Part shown: positions 55,754-64,000 of the stretch, in pieces
Numbering within the stretch: the first letter of the stretch is position 1
Layout: every line of letters begins with the position of its first letter
Source: Prado023 sp963736425
Lineage (GTDB): Bacteria > Actinomycetota > Actinomycetes > S36-B12 > CAIYMF01
Direction: 5' to 3'
Length of the DNA: 64,000 bases
Assembly: GCA_963736425.1 (NCBI GenBank)
Contig: CAVTOX010000017.1
Coordinates: forward strand, 124,001-188,000
Program-made: the position numbers and the translations under genes
The notes under the pieces: generated by a model
Told to the model about the DNA's origin: nothing
Database searches by the model: none
What the model saw: the letters and a program-made list of their open reading frames with translations, nothing else

Positions 55754-56202
55754 GACGTGGGGACGGTGACTGCGCTGTCGGTGACGGGGGCCAGGGCCGA
55801 GCCGGGCTTGGCCGAGGAGGTGATCCCCGACAGGGACGCCTTGGTCTTCTCGACCCCGCCGATGGCACGCTGTGGGGGCGTGATGTGCTTCGTGCGCGAC
55901 TTGCCGACCAGCCCGAGGATGATCGCGACCAGCAGCAGGACGCCGGCAACGATCAGGAAGCCGGCCCACACCGGCAGCCCGGCGGCGACGATCCCGTAGG
56001 CGCCGGCAACGAGCGCGAAGACGAACGCCAGGAACGCGAGGACGGCGGCGCCGATGAGCAGCCCTGAGGCGCCGGCGGCCTGCTTGGCGCTCTGCGTGAC
56101 CTCGGCCTTGGCCAGCTCGATCTGCTGGCGGACGAGGCTCTGGGCGTCGGTGATGGCGGAGTTCACCAGGGTGCTGACGCTGGTGTCGGAGTTGCTGTCC
56201 AT
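55750..56202 (-). CDS. Phage holin-like membrane protein (DUF1469 type)
   Basis: 150 residues: an amphipathic N-terminus (SLVRQQIELAKAEVTQSAKQ), two membrane helices (GLLIGAAVLAFLAFVFALVA and WAGFLIVAGVLLLVAIILGL) and a Ser/Thr/Pro-rich tail. Homologue of Rv3669 next to marP. The family name comes from phage holins, but the gene is chromosomal and its role unknown. Coupled to the hydrolase by GTGA overlap. Confidence 0.88.
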   Translation of the reverse strand: MDSNSDTSVSTLVNSAITDAQSLVRQQIELAKAEVTQSAKQAAGASGLLIGAAVLAFLAFVFALVAGAYGIVAAGLPVWAGFLIVAGVLLLVAIILGLVGKSRTKHITPPQRAIGGVEKTKASLSGITSSAKPGSALAPVTDSAVTVPTS

Positions 56203-56288
56203 CCGCGGTCCTTTCGAGGAAGTCGGCGCAAGGCTATCGCGGGACGGCCCGTGCCTGCGTGGCCGGCGGGATTGCGGGATGCTCCGAC

Positions 56289-57596
56289 CTACTTCTCGTG
56301 CTGGTAGACGTCGGGGATCCCGTCGGCGTCGGAGTCGGCGTCCTCCTCGGCCACGATCTGCTCCAGGGCGCGCTTGCGACGGGCCAGGACCAGGGCCGAG
56401 AGCACCGCCGCCCCGAAGGTGGCGGTCAGGATGCCGACCTTGGCGTCGGTGAGCAGCTGGGGGTCCTCGTCGAAGGCGAGCTCGGCGATCAGCAGGCTGA
56501 CCGTGAAGCCGATGCCGGCCAGGACACCGACGGCGGTCACATCGGCCCAGCGCAGGGCGGGGTTCAGGGAGGCGCGGGTGAATCGGGCCATCAGCCAGGC
56601 CCCGCCGATCACGCCGATCGGCTTGCCGACGAGCAGTCCCACGAGGACCCCGAGGGCCACGGGTGAGGTGAGGGTCTCCCCGAACGACTCGACCGGGGCG
56701 GTGGAGTCCCCGACGTTGCGCACGGTCACGCCGGCGCTGGTGAACGCGAACAGGGGGACGGCGAACCCGGCGACGAAGGGGCGCAGGGCGTGCTCGGCCC
56801 GGTCTCCCGGGGACTTGTCCTCGCCCGGGTCATGGGACACCCGGGTCGCCAGTCCCATGGCCACGCCGGCGACGGTCGCGTGGATCCCCGACTCGTGGGT
56901 GGTGTACCAGATCAGCAGGGCCAGGGGCAGGTAGACAGCCAGCGCAGCGCGCCTGCCGTTGAAACGTCGGTGCTGCAGGAACCACCAGAGCGCCGACCAG
57001 CGCCACGGAGGCCACGAAGTAGCCGAGCTGGAACTTGTCGGAGTAGAAGATCGCGATCACGGTGATGGCGCCGAGGTCGTCGACGACGGCCAGGGTCAGC
57101 AGGAACGCCCGCAGGGCCAGGGGCAGGCCGCGGCCCATGATCGCCAGGACCGCCAGGGCGAAGGCGATGTCCGTGGCCATCGGGATGCCCCATCCCGTGC
57201 GCTCCACGGGCAGCCCACGGTGAAGGCCACGTAGATCAGCGCGGGGACGACCATCCCGCCGATCGCGGCGACCACCGGGACAGCGGCCTGGGAGGGCTTG
57301 CTCAAGGTGCCGACCTGCACCTCGTGCTTGAGCTCGAGGCCGGCCAGGAAGAAGAAGAAGGCGAGCAGGAAGTCCGCGGCCCACACGCTCAGCGGGAGGT
57401 GCAGGTGCAGGGCCTCGGGGCCGATCTCGGTGCTGATCAGGGTCTGGTAGGACTCGACCCACTGCGAGTTGGCCCACACCAGGGCGATGGCCGCGGCCGC
57501 CAGCATCAGGATGCCGCCGACCGTCTCCAGGCGCAGGACGCGCAGCAGCCAGCTGCGCTCGCTCAGCGAGGGACGGTCGAACAGTTGCTCACCCAT
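56289..57596 (-). CDS. nhaA: Na+/H+ antiporter NhaA (two apparent frameshifts)
   Basis: 435-residue antiporter. Three stretches in different frames: from ATG 57596 LRLETVGGILMLAAAAIALV ... FFFFLAGLELKHEVQVGTL; then GWGIPMATDIAFALAVLAIM and AVVDDLGAITVIAIFY (the Asp-Asp pair for ion binding); then LWWFLQHRRFNGRRAALAV and HATVAGVAMGLATRV to the C-terminus. One base is missing at plus-strand 57214-57216 and one extra near 56989-56993, leaving the total a multiple of three. The C-terminus is acidic (EEDADSDADGIPDV). Confidence 0.9.
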
Positions 57597-57764
57597 AGGA
57601 CGACCAGCATGTCAGACGGTCGGGTCGTGAGCAGGTCGCTCGTCCACAGCGATGGCCACCTCCGCGTCCCCAGCGGCGATGGGCTCCAGGCGTGCGCCAC
57701 TGCTGCGCCGGGGACGTCTGCCGCCCGATAGCCTTGCGCTCCCGACCGCCCGAGGAGGCCGAGC

Positions 57765-59717
57765 GTGAGCAATGAGGCGCTGGAGAACCTGCTGCACGAG
57801 GACCGCACCTTCCCCCCGGACCCGGCCTTCGTCGAGTCGGCCAACGCCACCCCGGCCCTGGTCGAGCAGGCCGCGGCCGACCGGATCGCGTTCTGGGAGG
57901 AGCAGGCCGGTCGACTGGACTGGGCGGAGCCCTGGCACACCGCCCTGGACTGGTCGAATGCCCCCTTCGCGCAGTGGTTCGTCGGCGGCCGGCTGAACGT
58001 CGCGGAGAACTGCGTGGACCGCCATGTGGCCGCCGGCCTCGGTGACCGGGTGGCGATCCACTTCGAGGGCGAGCCCGGGGACACCCGCACGCTGACCTAT
58101 GCCGAGCTGGCCGACGAGGTGGCCCGGGCGGCCAACGCGCTGACCGAGCTCGGGGTGTCCGACGGCGACCGGGTGGCGATCTACCTGCCGATGATCCCCG
58201 AGGCCGTCATCTCCATGCTCGCGTGCGCCCGGATCGGGGCCGTGCACTCGGTGGTCTTCGGCGGGTTCTCCGCCGAGGCGCTGCGCTCGCGCATCGACGA
58301 CGCGCAGGCCGTCCTGGTGATCACCTCCGACGGCGGCTACCGGCGTGGGGCCGCCTCCCCGCTCAAGCCGGCCGTGGACGAGGCTGTCGAGCAGACGCCC
58401 AGCGTCCGCAACGTGCTGGTCGTCCGGCGCACCGGCGGCGACGTCGAGTGGGTCGAGGGCCGCGACCACTGGTGGCACGACCTCGTCGAGCGCCAGCCAG
58501 CCACCCACGAGGCGCAGGCGTTCGACGCCGAGCACCCGCTGTTCATCCTGTACACGTCGGGGACCACCGGGAAGCCCAAGGGGATCCTGCACACGACCGG
58601 GGGCTACCTGACCCAGGCCGCGTACACCCACCACAGCGTCTTCGACCTCAAGGCCGACACCGACGTGTACTGGTGCACCGCGGACGTGGGGTGGGTCACC
58701 GGCCACTCGTACATCGTCTACGGGCCCCTGGCCAACGGGGCGACCCAGGTCATCTACGAGGGCACCCCGGACACCCCGCACCGCGGCCGCTGGTGGGAGA
58801 TCGTCGCCAAGTACGGCGTCACGATCCTCTACACCGCGCCCACCGCGATCCGCACGTTCATGAAGTGGGGCGAGGAGATCCCGGCCGGCCACGACCTGTC
58901 GAGCCTGCGTCTGCTGGGCTCGGTCGGTGAGCCGATCAACCCGGAGGCGTGGATGTGGTACCGCCGGGTCATCGGCGGGGACGACTGCCCGATCGTGGAC
59001 ACCTGGTGGCAGACCGAGACCGGGGGCATCATGATCAGCCCGCTGCCCGGGGTCACCACCTGCAAGCCGGGGTCGGCCATGGGTCCGCTGCCCGGGATCG
59101 GGGCGGCGGTCGTCGACGACGAGGGGCACCCCGTCGGTCCCGGGGGCGGCGGGTACCTGGTGCTCACCGAGCCCTGGCCGGGCATGCTGCGCGGGATCTG
59201 GGGCGACAACCAGAGATACGTCGACACCTACTGGGCGCGCTGGCCGCAGTACTACTTCGCCGGCGACGGGGCCAAGCTCGACGAGGACGGCGCGATCTGG
59301 CTGCTGGGCCGCGTCGATGACGTCATGAATGTCTCAGGACACCGCATCTCCACGACCGAGGTCGAGTCCGCCCTGGTGTCCCACCCCAAGGTCGCCGAGG
59401 CTGCTGTGGTCGGTGCCACCGATGAGACCACCGGCCAGGGCATCGTGGCCTTCGTGATCCTGCGCGCCGGGATCGAGGGCGGTGACGACGTCGTCGCCGA
59501 CCTGCGGGCGCACGTGGCCCACGAGATCGGCCCGATCGCCAAGCCGCGGCAGGTCCTGATCGTCGCCGAGCTGCCGAAGACCCGCTCGGGCAAGATCATG
59601 CGGCGACTGCTGCGCGACGTGGCCGAGCACCGCACCCTCGGCGATGTCACCACCCTGGCCGACCCGACCGTCATGGGCCTGATCGGCCAGGGCCTGGCCG
59701 ACGCGGGCTCGGAGTAG
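57765..59717 (+). CDS. acs: Acetyl-CoA synthetase
   Basis: 650-residue AMP-forming enzyme that activates acetate. LFILYTSGTTGKPKGILHTT, TWWQTETGGIMISPLPG, and the C-terminal catalytic Lys, target of acetylation in relatives, in KTRSGKIMRR. GTG at 57765 follows GGAGG. The degenerate Fic gene starts two bases after its stop. Confidence 0.98.
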   Translation: MSNEALENLLHEDRTFPPDPAFVESANATPALVEQAAADRIAFWEEQAGRLDWAEPWHTALDWSNAPFAQWFVGGRLNVAENCVDRHVAAGLGDRVAIHFEGEPGDTRTLTYAELADEVARAANALTELGVSDGDRVAIYLPMIPEAVISMLACARIGAVHSVVFGGFSAEALRSRIDDAQAVLVITSDGGYRRGAASPLKPAVDEAVEQTPSVRNVLVVRRTGGDVEWVEGRDHWWHDLVERQPATHEAQAFDAEHPLFILYTSGTTGKPKGILHTTGGYLTQAAYTHHSVFDLKADTDVYWCTADVGWVTGHSYIVYGPLANGATQVIYEGTPDTPHRGRWWEIVAKYGVTILYTAPTAIRTFMKWGEEIPAGHDLSSLRLLGSVGEPINPEAWMWYRRVIGGDDCPIVDTWWQTETGGIMISPLPGVTTCKPGSAMGPLPGIGAAVVDDEGHPVGPGGGGYLVLTEPWPGMLRGIWGDNQRYVDTYWARWPQYYFAGDGAKLDEDGAIWLLGRVDDVMNVSGHRISTTEVESALVSHPKVAEAAVVGATDETTGQGIVAFVILRAGIEGGDDVVADLRAHVAHEIGPIAKPRQVLIVAELPKTRSGKIMRRLLRDVAEHRTLGDVTTLADPTVMGLIGQGLADAGSE

Positions 59718-59719
59718 GC

Positions 59720-60511
59720 GTGGACGATCCGCTGCTCGGGCTGCTGGACCTCCCTGGGGTGGCCGATGCGGTGGAGTCAGCCCGGGGGTCGGTCGACGCC
59801 CTGCTGTGGGACCGTGCGGTGGGTCGCGCCCAGCAGGAGGTGACCGCGGAGTCGGCCCTGCGCGGCGCGTGGGCCAACGCCTGGTTCGACGGCGCCGAGG
59901 CGGGCCTGCCCGAGATGCGCAGCGGGGCCGCCCTGGACGGCTCGCCGATCGGTCGGGTGCTGACGGGCGTGGTGACGATGCATGCCGAACTGCCCAACCT
60001 CGTGGCGATCGTGGGAACTGCCCCCGCGCAGGCCCTGGCGCGGATGCACGCGATCGTCGCCCGCGGCTTCGTGCCCGACGCCGAGCTCGGGCGGCCGCGG
60101 TCGGGGGAGGTCGTCGACGATCCGCTGCGCCTGGGCGGGGTCGCGAGCTCGGCGGAGGTCGCCGAGCGGCTGTCGGACCTCAGCCAGGTGCTGGTCGCCT
60201 CGACCGCGCCCGGCATCCTCGTCGCGGCGGTGGCGCACGCCGAGATCGCGTCGATGCGGCCCTTCAGCTGGGGGTCCGGGCTCGTGGCCCGGGCACTTCC
60301 CCGGCTGCTGCTGGCCCAGCGTGGGGTCGACCCGGGCATGCTCGGCGCCCCCGAGGTGGGCCTGAAGGCGGCCGGCCGGCCCGCATACGTCCGGGCCGTG
60401 CGCGCCTACGCCCAGGGGTCACCCGACGGCGTGGCCGAGATGGTCCGACTGGTGGCGGCGGCTGTGGAGCTCGGCGCGCAGCAGCCGGCGACGTGGATCG
60501 AGGGAACCTGA
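59720..60511 (+). CDS. Degenerate Fic-fold protein
   Basis: 263 residues, helical. SALRGAWANAWFDGAEAGLP matches a Fic N-terminal inhibitory-like helix; the Fic motif HPFxDGNGR is replaced by RPFSWGSGLVAR, so the catalytic His, acidic metal ligand and Arg are altered. The family is known in actinobacteria next to acs and is often labelled oxidoreductase; I see no oxidoreductase motif. Starts two bases after acs with a GTG, so an Acs-linked regulatory role is possible but unproven. Confidence 0.6.
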   Translation: MDDPLLGLLDLPGVADAVESARGSVDALLWDRAVGRAQQEVTAESALRGAWANAWFDGAEAGLPEMRSGAALDGSPIGRVLTGVVTMHAELPNLVAIVGTAPAQALARMHAIVARGFVPDAELGRPRSGEVVDDPLRLGGVASSAEVAERLSDLSQVLVASTAPGILVAAVAHAEIASMRPFSWGSGLVARALPRLLLAQRGVDPGMLGAPEVGLKAAGRPAYVRAVRAYAQGSPDGVAEMVRLVAAAVELGAQQPATWIEGT

Positions 60512-60720
60512 GGCTCGCGCTGGATCCAGGTCGGGCACGCGCGTCATCGGCCTCCTGGCGGCCGCTGCGCCGGGCCGCCTCCAGGGTGATTTGTGTGCTC
60601 TGCGAGGAATGGGCGCCGGCGCGCAGTCAACGAGTGTGCGAACGGCGCTCATGGGTCCCTCGGCCTGTTGCATTCCGGCGGGGCAGCCCCCATGCTTTCC
60701 ATGTCCGGTCCTGATCGACC

Positions 60721-60792
60721 GAACCGTCGGCTCCTCCCCCCCGAGCTGACGTGCTGACGGCCCCCGCACCCCCCGGCGGGGGCCGTCTCTTT
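60721..60792 (+). ncRNA. 6C RNA
   Basis: Two hairpins whose loops each carry six or more C residues. Hairpin 1: GTCGGCTC (60726-60733) with GAGCTGAC (60743-60750), seven consecutive C in the loop. Hairpin 2: GACGGCCCCCGC (60756-60767) with GCGGGGGCCGTC (60776-60787), loop ACCCCCCG, then TCTTT, which also ends transcription. Both match the 6C RNA class. In M. tuberculosis the 6C RNA B11 lies just upstream of the ssd homologue Rv3660c on the same strand, as here. The 5' end is not defined. Confidence 0.85.
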
Positions 60793-60836
60793 GGGTGGGC
60801 GCATTCCTGTCGGGCCCCGTGGTTGCCGAACGTGAG

Positions 60837-60846
60837 TTGTCCACAG
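60837..60846 (+). promoter_or_regulatory. DnaA box (TTGTCCACAG) upstream of ssd
   Basis: Exact actinobacterial box, 63 bases before the ssd start codon, in the gap after the 6C RNA. It may link the Ssd/Tad gene to DnaA; chance is possible. Confidence 0.45.
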
Positions 60847-60909
60847 GATGCGTCCCGAGGTCTTGGCCAACGCCGGGCTGCGGGGGAAGGTGATCCCCGG
60901 GGGTGCGCG

Positions 60910-61995
60910 ATGGGGGTGCAGATCGGGATGGTCGGGCAACGGGCCGACCTCGCGCTGGAGGTGGCGGCACTGGCGGTGCAGGCAGGCGCGTCAGTCGTGT
61001 CCCTGGACCCGGCCGACGTACGACCAGCAGTCGGCGGGGAGCGCAGGGGGGTGCAGGCAGCGCAGGTCGACCTGGTGCTCGTGGATGTGGCTGTTGTCGG
61101 TCCGGGAGGGCCTGCGGTCCCGGGCGAGATGGCTCGTGCTGGGGGGCACCCGCACGACACGCCTGTCGTCCTCCTCTGCCGCGCAGGCGAGGGCCAGTGG
61201 GCTCGTGAGGCCGCCGTCGCCCTGGGCTGCGCCCACGTGGTCGAGCTTCCGCTGGGGGCGCCGTGGCTGGTGTCGCAGCTGGCCCCGCAGTGGCGCGGAT
61301 CGCAGGTCCTGGGCGTCGTGGGTGCTGTCGGCGGCGTGGGGGCCACGACCGTCGCGATCGCGTGTGCCGTCGGAGCCTCCGCGGACTGCCTCCTGGTGGA
61401 TGCCGACCCAGACTCCTCAGGACTCGACCTGCCGTTGGGGATCCCGGAGGGATCGGGCGTGCGGTGGTCGGAGATCCCAGCGACCAGCGACCCGCTGGAC
61501 CCCGGGTCGCTGCGATCCGCCCTGCCGCAGGTGGGTCGGATCTCCGTTGTCACCGGCTCCGGGACCGGCTCGGGGCTGGCGGCCGGTGGTGGCCCCGGAG
61601 ATCCCGAGGGAAGCGGGCGGGTGGCCGGAGTGCTGGGCGTCGGGCGCGCGGAGTTCGGCAGCACGGTCGTGGATGCCGGGCGTGGTCGGCTGCCCGTGGG
61701 CCTGCTTGGTCCCGGGGACCCTGTCGCCTTGGTGCTGCCCGCAACACTGGCCGGTGTCGTTGCGGGCCGGCGGATGCTCGGGGGCCTTGGCGCCCAGCAG
61801 GTCGTGGTCCTGATCCGGCCCACCGGCTGGTTGCCCGCCGACGAGGTGGCCGAGCAGCTGGGGGTCCCGGTGGCCCTGGAGGTCCCACGGCTCCGGCGCG
61901 CGTCAGAGCTTGCCGACTGCGGTGACCTGCTCTCCGGCCGGACGGGCCGGGCGCTGCGCCACCTCGGCGAGCAGGTCTGGGAGCAGCTCGCGTGA
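60910..61995 (+). CDS. ssd: Ssd/CpaE-like MinD-family ATPase
   Basis: 361 residues. A receiver-like N-terminal domain (MVGQRADLALEVAALAVQAG ... VDLVLVDV) and a MinD/CpaE ATPase domain whose P-loop reads GGVGATT, with Ala in place of the catalytic Lys; LLVDADPDSSGLD is the Walker B. Ssd of M. tuberculosis (Rv3660c) is linked to septum placement; CpaE homologues position Tad pili. ATG at 60910 is chosen because the open frame upstream covers the 6C RNA. GTGA overlap with tadA. Confidence 0.85.
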   Translation: MGVQIGMVGQRADLALEVAALAVQAGASVVSLDPADVRPAVGGERRGVQAAQVDLVLVDVAVVGPGGPAVPGEMARAGGHPHDTPVVLLCRAGEGQWAREAAVALGCAHVVELPLGAPWLVSQLAPQWRGSQVLGVVGAVGGVGATTVAIACAVGASADCLLVDADPDSSGLDLPLGIPEGSGVRWSEIPATSDPLDPGSLRSALPQVGRISVVTGSGTGSGLAAGGGPGDPEGSGRVAGVLGVGRAEFGSTVVDAGRGRLPVGLLGPGDPVALVLPATLAGVVAGRRMLGGLGAQQVVVLIRPTGWLPADEVAEQLGVPVALEVPRLRRASELADCGDLLSGRTGRALRHLGEQVWEQLA

Positions 61996-63146
61996 GCCCG
62001 CTGGATCCGGTCCTGGTGGATTCCGTGCGCTCCCGACTTGCCCAGGACCGCCAGCCGGCCGACCACGTGGCCATCGCCGCGGCTGTACGAACGTCGGGCC
62101 TCGTGCTCGACCGCCCGGGCCTGGACCGGCTCACCCGGGCCCTCGGGGACGAACTGGGCGGGTTGGGCGTCCTTGATCCCCTCCTGCACGACCCCGGGGT
62201 CACCGACGTCCTGGTGAACGCCCCCGACGAGGTATGGCTCGATCGCGGCGGCGGACTGGTCCGGGCCCCGGTGGCCTTCACCGATGAGGCCGCCGTACGC
62301 CAACTGGCCGTACGCCTGGCCTCGCGGGCCGGTCGCCGCCTCGATGACGCCTCCCCCTACGTCGACGCCCGGCTGCCCGGTGGGCAGCGACTGCATGCTG
62401 TGATCCCGCCGCTGTCGGTTCGGGGCACCACGATCTCGCTTCGGATCCCGAGCCGCCGCCGGTTCGCGCTGGCCGACCTCGTAACCGCCGGTTCGGTCGA
62501 TGAGGAGGGCATGGCGTGGCTCCGGGCGCTGGTTCGGTCCCGGGCGGCCTTCCTGGTCAGCGGGGGCACTGGCAGCGGCAAGACGTCGGTCCTCGGGGCG
62601 CTGCTGGGGGCAGTTCCCGATCGGGAGCGGATCGTGATCGTGGAGGACACCTGCGAACTCGATCCGGAGCACCCGCACGTGGTCAGCCTCGAGGCCCGCC
62701 CAGCCAACCTCGAGGGGCAGGGTGAGATCCCGTTGCGGACGCTCGTACGTCAGGCCCTGCGAATGCGTCCCGACCGCCTCGTGGTCGGCGAGGTCCGAGG
62801 CCCGGAGGTGGTGGATCTCCTGGCCGCGATGAACACCGGTCATGAGGGGGGCTGCGGGACGGTGCACGCCAACAGCGCGGCAGCGGTGCCCGACCGCCTG
62901 GTCGCCCTGGCCCTCGCGGCGGGGATGACCCTCGCGGGAGTGCACGCGCAGGCCAGTGCCGGGCTCGAGGTCGTGGTGCACCTCGCGCGCCAACCGGACG
63001 GGACGCGCGTGGTTGCTGAGATCGGGGTGGTGACCAGGGGTGCCGAGGGGACCGAGGTCCAACCGGCGCTGGTGCGCCACAAGGGCGCGCTGCGCCCGGC
63101 CGGCGGGTTCCCTGCGCTGTCCGATCGACTGGGGGCACATCGATGA
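61992..63146 (+). CDS. tadA: Tad pilus secretion ATPase TadA/CpaF
   Basis: 384-residue VirB11-type ATPase driving pilus assembly. GVTDVLVNAPDEVWLDRGGG, Walker A VSGGTGSGKTSVLGALLGAV, Asp box VIVEDTCELD and Walker B-region RMRPDRLVVGEVRGPEVVDL, then the His box NTGHEGGCGTVHANSA are all intact. Co-translated with ssd and tadB. Confidence 0.94.
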   Translation: MSPLDPVLVDSVRSRLAQDRQPADHVAIAAAVRTSGLVLDRPGLDRLTRALGDELGGLGVLDPLLHDPGVTDVLVNAPDEVWLDRGGGLVRAPVAFTDEAAVRQLAVRLASRAGRRLDDASPYVDARLPGGQRLHAVIPPLSVRGTTISLRIPSRRRFALADLVTAGSVDEEGMAWLRALVRSRAAFLVSGGTGSGKTSVLGALLGAVPDRERIVIVEDTCELDPEHPHVVSLEARPANLEGQGEIPLRTLVRQALRMRPDRLVVGEVRGPEVVDLLAAMNTGHEGGCGTVHANSAAAVPDRLVALALAAGMTLAGVHAQASAGLEVVVHLARQPDGTRVVAEIGVVTRGAEGTEVQPALVRHKGALRPAGGFPALSDRLGAHR

Positions 63147-63823
63147 GCCGGGACGTCCTCGTGCTCTGCGCGGCCCTCGCTGCCGCGGGTGCGGTGCTCC
63201 TGCTCGGAGCCGCCCGCTCCGCTGATGGCCCCGCCGGTCGACGCGGGGAGTCGAGCTGGATCGACGACCTTGTCAGCCGACTGCGTCCGGCGGCCCCACC
63301 CCCGATGGCCGAGCTGTTCTCCGCCCTGGCGGCCGAGCTCTCCGCGGGCCAGCCGACTGGTCTGGCCCTGGAGGCGGCAGCGGCGGGGCTGGAACCCCAT
63401 CCCTGCCCGCGGGCGATCGCCGCGTGTTGCACGGGCGCGGACGTGCCCCATGCCCTGCGCGCTGACGCGCGAACCCCCGGGGCTCAGGCGTTGCGCGGGC
63501 TGGCGGCCTGCTGGGAGGTCTCCGAGCGGTCAGGTGCGGGGCTGGCGGTGGCGGTGTCCCGTCTCGCCGAGAGCCTGCGTGCCGGGGCCGATGCGGACGC
63601 CGAGCTCGCTGGCGAGGTCGCGGCGGTGCGCACGTCGGCGCGCCTGCTGGCCGGACTTCCGCTCCTGGGACTGCTCATCGGTCAGTGGATCGGGGCCGAG
63701 CCGTTGGTGTGGTTGACGAGCACGTGGGTCGGTCGAGGCACGCTCCTGACGGGGTTGGCCCTGCAGCTCCTGGGGATGGCGTGGCTGCGGCACATGGTGG
63801 CGGCCACCCGGGACAGGCTGTGA
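63143..63823 (+). CDS. tadB: Tad pilus inner-membrane protein TadB-like
   Basis: 226 residues: an N-terminal membrane helix (VLVLCAALAAAGAVLLLGAA), a cytosolic helical part with the GspF-type ACWEVSERSGAGLAVAVSRL and two C-terminal helices (LAGLPLLGLLIGQWIG and LLTGLALQLLGMAWL). Shorter than two-domain GspF and typical for TadB of the small actinobacterial Tad locus. ATGA overlap with tadA and GTGA with the next gene. Confidence 0.85.
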   Translation: MSRDVLVLCAALAAAGAVLLLGAARSADGPAGRRGESSWIDDLVSRLRPAAPPPMAELFSALAAELSAGQPTGLALEAAAAGLEPHPCPRAIAACCTGADVPHALRADARTPGAQALRGLAACWEVSERSGAGLAVAVSRLAESLRAGADADAELAGEVAAVRTSARLLAGLPLLGLLIGQWIGAEPLVWLTSTWVGRGTLLTGLALQLLGMAWLRHMVAATRDRL

Positions 63824-64000
63824 GCCCGCCGCTGGTTGCGGCTGCCGTGCTCGCAGCCCTGACGGTGGGCCTCGCGCTTCCCACAGGTCGACGGTCCGGC
63901 GCCCGAGCCGACCCACTCTCCGGGACTCGCAGGGGAGCGCCCGGTTCGCCGACGACAGGGCATGGTGGACCCGGCCCCGAACTGGGTGCCCGCGTTTCGC
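63820..64000 (+). CDS. Probable TadC-like gene (3' end outside window)
   Basis: GTG overlaps the tadB stop; the frame stays open to the window end (60 codons). The product starts with a hydrophobic helix (VAAAVLAALTVGLALP) and then a Gly/Pro/Arg-rich stretch. Position in the Tad operon suggests the second GspF-like protein TadC, but the visible part has no diagnostic motif. Confidence 0.55.
   Translation, partial: MSPPLVAAAVLAALTVGLALPTGRRSGARADPLSGTRRGAPGSPTTGHGGPGPELGARVS

Noticed and set aside
60512..60720. An extra gene between the Fic-like gene and the 6C RNA
   Set aside because: No frame with a start, ribosome site or plausible protein; I see nothing definite there.
60627..63140. 837-codon minus-strand frame opposite ssd and tadA
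   Set aside because: Low-complexity Arg/Pro/Ser translation with no motif; the plus-strand genes are clearly real.

Overview
The window is a high-G+C actinobacterial chromosome segment centred on the replication origin. Evidence for this is the gene order trxB-trxA-cwlM ... parB-rsmG-jag-yidC-yidD-rnpA-rpmH-dnaA-dnaN-recF-DUF721-gyrB-gyrA-DUF3566-tRNA-Ile-DLW39-tRNA-Ala-ppiA-rhomboid-crgA-(sortase, DUF881)-pabA, together with many GTG starts and many starts that look leaderless. Distal to it lies a second block familiar from Streptomyces and Mycobacterium (dnaX, recR, DUF5063, lysC-asd, metallophosphoesterase, ponA2-like PBP, paired Get3-like ATPases, RidA, MBL hydrolase, crp, nth, marP, holin-like protein, nhaA, acs, ssd-tadA-tadB). 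I cannot assign a genus. The ser/thr-kinase cluster usual near pabA, whiB4 next to the PBP, and parA next to parB are all absent from their usual places.

Layout. 1-7.2 kb: thioredoxin pair, a CwlM-like pseudo-amidase, a secreted PLD/PKD protein, an aminotransferase and a Ddl-like ATP-grasp enzyme. 7.3-12.4 kb, minus strand: HTH protein, parB without parA, rsmG (with parS inside its first codons), jag, yidC, yidD, rnpA, rpmH. 12.4-22.3 kb, plus strand: dnaA, oriC region, dnaN, recF, DUF721, gyrB, gyrA. 22.4-28.2 kb: envelope and division genes with two tRNAs. 28.2-32.7 kb, minus strand: DapC-like aminotransferase, SDR, hydrolase, pyrE, DedA, TrmH. 32.7-39.7 kb, plus strand: tRNA-Ser, ferritin, dnaX, recR, lysC-asd, tRNA-Pro. 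39.9-52.1 kb, mostly minus: metallophosphoesterase, PBP, Get3 pair, an unrecognised secreted protein with a lipoprotein, MBL/Nudix/RidA, Crp and an RsiG-type anti-sigma factor. 52.2-64 kb: nth, NudL, MarP, hydrolase, holin-like, NhaA, Acs, a degenerate Fic protein, the 6C RNA and the start of a Tad pilus locus.

About fifteen single-base indels interrupt otherwise well-conserved, often essential genes (gyrB, yidC, dnaX, nhaA, trmH and others). Nearly all are one extra base, often in a short G/C run, so I treat them as probable sequence errors and give joined gene coordinates.

The least explained structure is a pair of related, roughly 115-bp trailers directly downstream of tRNA-Ala(TGC) and tRNA-Pro(CGG). 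Each has a 21-22 bp perfect hairpin with an nTGTTC loop, a 9-nt sequence antisense to the T-arm of its own tRNA, a shared structured module, and then an exact 12-14 nt direct copy of the 3' end of that same tRNA. Other points of interest are an RsiG homologue with two c-di-GMP signatures beside crp, a 6C RNA just upstream of the Ssd/Tad genes, an orphan parB, a GyrA carrying Leu at the quinolone position, and several enzyme-fold proteins that have lost catalytic residues.
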